From an uncultured Bacilli bacterium (GTDB taxonomy: Bacteria; Bacillota_I; Bacilli_A; RF39; UBA660): a stretch of 9,467 nucleotides of DNA. Within the stretch, counting starts at the first letter, position 1. Each line of letters begins with the position of its first letter. The DNA is taken from assembly GCA_947853365.1 (NCBI GenBank), contig CANTWQ010000075.1:1-9467 (forward strand), given 5' to 3'. Under the pieces are notes generated by a model that ran no database searches, was not told the origin of the DNA, and was given only the letters and a program-made list of their open reading frames with translations. Shown here piece after piece: positions 5,976-9,467 of the stretch. The position numbers and the translations under genes are program-made.

Positions 5976-6995
5976 TTAACGGACTACTGCATAGAAAGGA
6001 TCTTGCGTGTATGTAATTTCGACTCTTGTATATTGCCCTGGTTTAGAGAAAATCGTAATTGTATGTCCCAATTTGCTACATAGACTTTTGGCAATATATA
6101 ATCCCATGCCGGTAGACTTTGCACGGATGCGACCATTTTGTCCGGTAAAAGATTTTTGAAAGACGTTTGGTAAATCTGTTTCTAAAATACCAATTCCATG
6201 ATCTTCGATAGATAAGGTAACGTCTTTTTTTTCTTGGCGGGCGGAGATAATAATTTTATCTTTCCCATCTTTTTTTTGATATTTGATACTATTATTGATC
6301 ACTTGGTTCAGAATAAATTCCATCCATTTTCGATCGGTTAATACTTGTTTATCTAGCTCTCCTACTTCGACTTCGATTTTGCTTTCTAATAAGAGGTCTT
6401 TATTTTTCACTAATACCTGATGAATCATTTCTTGTAAACTGTTGGGTTTAATCAGATAATCTTTTTCGGCATTTTCACATCGTACATAATAGAGTACTTG
6501 TTCAATACAATCATCGATTCTTCGCAATTGATTTGTGATGGTCCCATCGATTGGTGTCTTTTGATTATGCATATGCAGCGTCAAACTGGAAAGTGGAATT
6601 TTTACTTCATGAATCCACATTTCAATATAATCCTTGAAATCTATCACTTGCAAACGATACTGATTGATATTTTCAATCATCGATTTATTCATTTCATAAC
6701 TCATTTCATAGAAACGTTCTCCTTCGTAAAAGGTTGGAACCTCAATCGTTTCTAGGGCTAAATATTTCTGATCCAGCGCATCGATATTTTGTTGTAGGCG
6801 ATCATAAAACTTACTTTTACGGCGATAATCCCAAATAAAATGAAAACAAATGGCAAATAGAAATAAGAAAACAATCACAAAAGATAAGACAACATCTACT
6901 TTAAAGGCCAAAAGAAACAACAAAACGAGTATCAGGACAAGAAAAAATACAAGAAGTGATAACCGATAATCTTTGATATATTTGAACCATTTCAT
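5976..6995 (-). CDS. BceS-type intramembrane-sensing histidine kinase
   Basis: This 339-residue kinase has the compact layout of the BceS/GraS group. Two membrane segments (about 13-31 and 36-55) are joined by only a few outside residues, so it cannot bind a ligand on its own and is expected to read the state of the transporter. The phospho-acceptor H129 lies in MWIHEVKIPL. The ATP-binding domain shows the N box (NQVINNSIKY, 230-239), the G1 box DHGIGI (265-270), an F-box VFQKSF and the G2 box GMGLYIAKSL (296-305). No part is missing. Its ATG overlaps the regulator's stop (ATGA, 4 bp), so the two are made together. The transporter operator begins directly after its stop codon. Confidence 0.94.
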   Translation of the reverse strand: MKWFKYIKDYRLSLLVFFLVLILVLLFLLAFKVDVVLSFVIVFLFLFAICFHFIWDYRRKSKFYDRLQQNIDALDQKYLALETIEVPTFYEGERFYEMSYEMNKSMIENINQYRLQVIDFKDYIEMWIHEVKIPLSSLTLHMHNQKTPIDGTITNQLRRIDDCIEQVLYYVRCENAEKDYLIKPNSLQEMIHQVLVKNKDLLLESKIEVEVGELDKQVLTDRKWMEFILNQVINNSIKYQKKDGKDKIIISARQEKKDVTLSIEDHGIGILETDLPNVFQKSFTGQNGRIRAKSTGMGLYIAKSLCSKLGHTITIFSKPGQYTRVEITYTQDPFYAVVR

Positions 6996-7654
6996 TTTAA
7001 AATGTACCCTTCCTTTTTACGTGTTTCGATCATATCTACATACCCCAATTCTTTTAATTTGCTTCTTAAGCGACTCATATTGACGGTGAGTGCATTATCA
7101 CTGATATATTCGTGATGATTCCAAAGATCTGTCATCAATGTTTCTCTACTGACAATTCTATTTTTGTTTTTCCACAAACAAGTGAATAAAATCAGTTCGT
7201 TTTTGGTTAAAATCAGCTCTTTGGTATCACTTGCAATCGTTCCTTTTTGGAGGTTGATTTGTAAATCTCGATAAGTGATCTGATCCGTCGTATGATCCAT
7301 TCGTTTGAAGATGGATTCGATATGTAGCAATAGGATTGCAGGATGATAAGGTTTGGTAATATAATCATCGGCCCCATAAGTCATAGATAGCACTTCATCT
7401 GCTTCATTATTTTTACTAGTTACCATAATAATAGGTACTTGTGTCTTTTGACGTACTTCTTTTAACACTATTTCACCATTTTGATAAGGAATTTGAATAT
7501 CTAATAAAATCAAATCTGCATGGGATGAACATATTTGATCGACAATGTTTATAAAATCCTGCAAAAGGATAGCTTGATATCCAGCGTGGTTCAGTAGCTC
7601 TTGTAGTTCTTTTGCAACCTCTTGGTCATCTTCGACAATCGCAATTTTTTTCAT
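6992..7654 (-). CDS. BceR-type OmpR-family response regulator
   Basis: This 220-residue two-domain regulator has an N-terminal receiver domain with acidic pocket E8-D9-D10, phosphorylation site D52 (LLDIQIP), switch T79 and conserved K101 before P102. After a short linker comes a winged-helix DNA-binding domain from about residue 126 to the end. It carries ELILTKNELILF, an HTH region (SRETLMTDLW), the recognition stretch DNALTVNMSRLRSKL, and the final ETRKKEGYIL. It is an intact OmpR/PhoB-type activator. GGAGG lies 5 nt before the ATG. The kinase gene overlaps its end by 4 bp. Its likely target is the inverted repeat at 5949-5974 in front of the transporter ATPase gene. Confidence 0.94.
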   Translation of the reverse strand: MKKIAIVEDDQEVAKELQELLNHAGYQAILLQDFINIVDQICSSHADLILLDIQIPYQNGEIVLKEVRQKTQVPIIMVTSKNNEADEVLSMTYGADDYITKPYHPAILLLHIESIFKRMDHTTDQITYRDLQINLQKGTIASDTKELILTKNELILFTCLWKNKNRIVSRETLMTDLWNHHEYISDNALTVNMSRLRSKLKELGYVDMIETRKKEGYILK

Positions 7655-7676
7655 AATATCCTCCGTTCTTGTTCCT

Positions 7677-7685
7677 ATTATAACA
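7677..7685 (-). promoter_or_regulatory. Extended -10 promoter of the regulator-kinase pair
   Basis: On the minus strand TGTTATAAT gives a perfect -10 (TATAAT, 7682-7677) with an extended TG. The -35 region is T-rich and unconvincing. The -10 ends 22 nt before the regulator ATG. A moderate constitutive level of the sensor pair is expected, with the transporter promoter as the regulated step. Confidence 0.68.
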
Positions 7686-7690
7686 CCAAA

Positions 7691-7719
7691 AGAAAAAGAA
7701 GAAAACGAATGCTTCTTCT
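7691..7719 (-). terminator. Weak hairpin terminator after the 524-aa permease gene
   Basis: On the minus strand AGAAGAA (7719-7713), overlapping the permease stop codon, pairs with TTCTTCT (7703-7697) around a 9-nt loop. A T-rich run follows. The stem is short and has only two G-C pairs, so termination may be partial. Read-through into the regulator-kinase genes is possible. Confidence 0.45.
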
Positions 7720-9292
7720 ATAGACGAATGCGAAATGTTTTAGGGGCACAGCAATACACTAAAATCAGAGAAACAAGGGAATAGAACACACTAAATAGAA
7801 TGGTCGCTAGTCCGAAGTAAAATGTTGGCAATTTTATTTGAATCATATAGTAACATACAAAATAAGTGAGTCCTTGCACTAATTTATAGGTACTACTTTT
7901 TATTTCAGTGTTGATGTTGTATGGTTGTAATAAGTAATACATAACCAAATAATGGACGGAAAAGAAAATACTCATTGCTAAAATCGAAGTAAATAGGATG
8001 AGGTAATTTTCTATCGGTCCTCCCCCACTGAAGCCAAACAGCAAAACTAATCCAGTAGCAATCAAAAACGCAGGAATCAGATTGATAGAAATCAATGTTT
8101 TCAATCGTTCACGAAAAATACCTAGAATTACTTTGGGCGTTCGATAAATGCGATAGGTCAACATTGCATGATCACAGTTCATAAACATCGCTTGTGTTAA
8201 GGTAGATCCACGATTTAACAAATACATAATAAAGACAAAGTATGGTAAATAGGTCATCAAAATACGATGAATCGTATCTTTTAATTCTCCTTGTAATGAC
8301 ATGGCAATCAAAAGTACGGTGAATATTAAAATAATGATTATCGACTGCTTTTTCACGGCAGTTGTTAAAATTTTACGATGACGTTTGACAAACAATTCGT
8401 GAAAATAACCATATCCATGCTTATTACTCGTTATTTTATCATCATAGGCAATCTGTTTCATGACCGATTCACGAACCGTATTGGTGGCATTGGCCGTAGG
8501 ATCGATATAATTCATATCTTTTGTCAATAACTGATGATATACTTTGCGATATTCTTGAAAATGTGCAATCGAAATCAAACTATAGATACCTGCAAATGCA
8601 CTGATGGAAAAGAAAAATAAAAAGAAAGCAATATTAAGTTCTATGTTTAGCAAAGGAAGTCCATAAGCCAGTAGAACAAAGAAGATCATTTCTACCCAAA
8701 CGATTTTGGTAGGAAGATTTTCGTTTCGCGCTATTTTCGTTTTTTTAAAATCTCTAAGATACCCTTGGGCAGCGATTGCTTTTACAAAAACGACAAATAC
8801 TGGTAATAAAAAACAAAGCCATAACGGAAGACCTACCATCTGTCCATAAAGAATTGTAAAAGGTAAAAAACCTATGAATACTTTGCATAATGCGTAGTAG
8901 TAATTCGCAAGAGTGTAATTTTTGGCATCCATCTTCATCAATTCCAAAGCATAATATTTATCTTTGGTTGGATTGAATAAATAGGTATTCATCAGTGCTC
9001 CAGCCAAAGTAAGAAAAGTAAATATATGAAGAAAGGTATTACCACTACTGGTTTCATACATTTCCATGATAGCAACAATCATCAAAGCAATATATAAGAA
9101 CTTTCCAATAAAGATACCAATGATTTCCATTATAGCACTAATGATATTTCCTAATATTTTTAACGCTTTACTCCGATACAAAGATACAGGTAAATGTTTT
9201 CCTAGCAAAGGCAATTGTTTCAGAGAATAAATGATTGCATTCACACGATAGGTGTTTCTTAAGCGAAAGGATAGAAAGAAATCATGGAGCAT
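7718..9292 (-). CDS. ABC exporter permease, large polytopic, substrate unknown
   Basis: This 524-residue membrane protein has roughly ten or more hydrophobic segments, in two clusters (about 47-240 and 315-515) separated by a polar stretch of about 70 residues. After the first segments of each cluster comes a short polar loop with a similar feel: YYALELMKMDAKNYTLANYY (114-133) in the first and AMFMNCDHAMLTYRIYRTPK (368-387) in the second. This suggests two related halves. No FtsX-type extracellular domain is present, so it differs from the BceB-like permease in this window. The upstream gene, one base away, is the end of an ABC ATPase, so the pair most likely forms an exporter. The class resembles uncharacterised ABC permeases of Bacillota. 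The substrate cannot be inferred. A good AAAGGAGG site lies 9 nt before the ATG, inside the ATPase reading frame. Confidence 0.8.
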   Translation of the reverse strand: MLHDFFLSFRLRNTYRVNAIIYSLKQLPLLGKHLPVSLYRSKALKILGNIISAIMEIIGIFIGKFLYIALMIVAIMEMYETSSGNTFLHIFTFLTLAGALMNTYLFNPTKDKYYALELMKMDAKNYTLANYYYALCKVFIGFLPFTILYGQMVGLPLWLCFLLPVFVVFVKAIAAQGYLRDFKKTKIARNENLPTKIVWVEMIFFVLLAYGLPLLNIELNIAFFLFFFSISAFAGIYSLISIAHFQEYRKVYHQLLTKDMNYIDPTANATNTVRESVMKQIAYDDKITSNKHGYGYFHELFVKRHRKILTTAVKKQSIIIILIFTVLLIAMSLQGELKDTIHRILMTYLPYFVFIMYLLNRGSTLTQAMFMNCDHAMLTYRIYRTPKVILGIFRERLKTLISINLIPAFLIATGLVLLFGFSGGGPIENYLILFTSILAMSIFFSVHYLVMYYLLQPYNINTEIKSSTYKLVQGLTYFVCYYMIQIKLPTFYFGLATILFSVFYSLVSLILVYCCAPKTFRIRL

Positions 9293-9293
9293 T

Positions 9294-9467
9294 TCAATTT
9301 TCCTCCTTTAATGCTTCAATTATTTTATTTTTGAAATGTTTTTGGTCAAGATTTTCTTTGTCGATTCTTTCTAATACTCCCTTATTCAAGATAACAATTT
9401 CATCGCATAAATCGAGAGCCAATTCCATGATATGGGTAGAGAAAATAATGATATGATCTTTTTTGAT
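9294..9467 (-). CDS. ABC transporter ATPase, C-terminal end, cut by window edge
   Basis: An open frame enters from the window edge and ends with TGA at 9296-9294, giving the last 57 residues. It begins KKDHIIIFSTHIMELALDLC, the strand plus switch histidine (H12 of the fragment) that follow Walker B in ABC ATPases. It continues CDEIVILNKGVLERID, the usual closing beta-strands. The lysine-rich tail is short. The Walker A, signature and Walker B parts are outside the window. One base separates its stop from the ATG of the 524-aa permease gene, whose ribosome binding site is contained in its last codons. The two are clearly one operon. Confidence 0.85.
   Translation of the reverse strand: MKKDHIIIFSTHIMELALDLCDEIVILNKGVLERIDKENLDQKHFKNKIIEALKEEN

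Noticed and set aside
7670..7685. TGTT-N8-AACA repeat over the regulator -10
   Set aside because: Only four bases per arm in AT-rich DNA, and no match to the TTACA half-sites of the transporter operator. It is likely chance.
1..9467. Mobile elements, CRISPR array, toxin-antitoxin pair or phage genes
   Set aside because: No transposase, integrase, regular repeat-spacer pattern or suitable gene pair was seen. Gene spacing and strand use look like ordinary chromosome.

Overview
The window reads as a chromosome segment of a low-GC, endospore-forming member of the Bacillota. The pointers are AT-rich DNA, strong AGGAGG-type ribosome binding sites, cotJ spore-coat genes and a Bce-type peptide-stress module. 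Protein style suggests Erysipelotrichia or a neighbouring class, but I cannot fix the genus. Every gene I can support lies on the minus strand, so the biological reading order runs from high to low coordinates.

In reading order: (1) 9467-7718, the 3' end of an ABC ATPase gene and a complete 524-aa ABC exporter permease, ended by a weak AT-rich hairpin. (2) 7654-5976, a response regulator and an intramembrane-sensing histidine kinase with overlapping ends, read from an extended -10 promoter. (3) 5974-2957, a BceAB-type ABC transporter (ATPase plus FtsX-fold permease). It has its own promoter, a 9-bp inverted-repeat operator just upstream of the -35, and a previously uncalled 41-codon membrane microprotein gene whose ATG overlaps the permease stop. 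A hairpin terminator closes the unit. (4) 2871-2407, a small membrane-anchored protein of unknown function. (5) 2335-1274, a single-ring ClpB-D1-like AAA+ ATPase with its own promoter and terminator. (6) 1174-135, a two-gene cotJ operon in which the CotJA-like and CotJB modules are one protein, followed by cotJC. (7) 55-1, the 5' part of tRNA-His(GTG) behind a near-consensus promoter; its 3' end is outside the window.

The central block is a complete peptide-antibiotic sensing and detoxification module. By family knowledge, the permease senses the drug, the kinase reads the transporter state, and the regulator binds the operator in front of the ATPase gene to raise transporter levels. The low-coordinate block is sporulation-related through cotJ. 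The AAA+ ATPase and the small anchored protein beside it are unrecognised beyond their folds, and a link to the spore coat is only positional.

The best leads are the coupled microprotein after the BceB-like permease (reminiscent in position of VraH after VraDE), the CotJA-CotJB fusion, and the ClpB-D1-like ATPase that lacks both the second ring and the pore-loop tyrosine.
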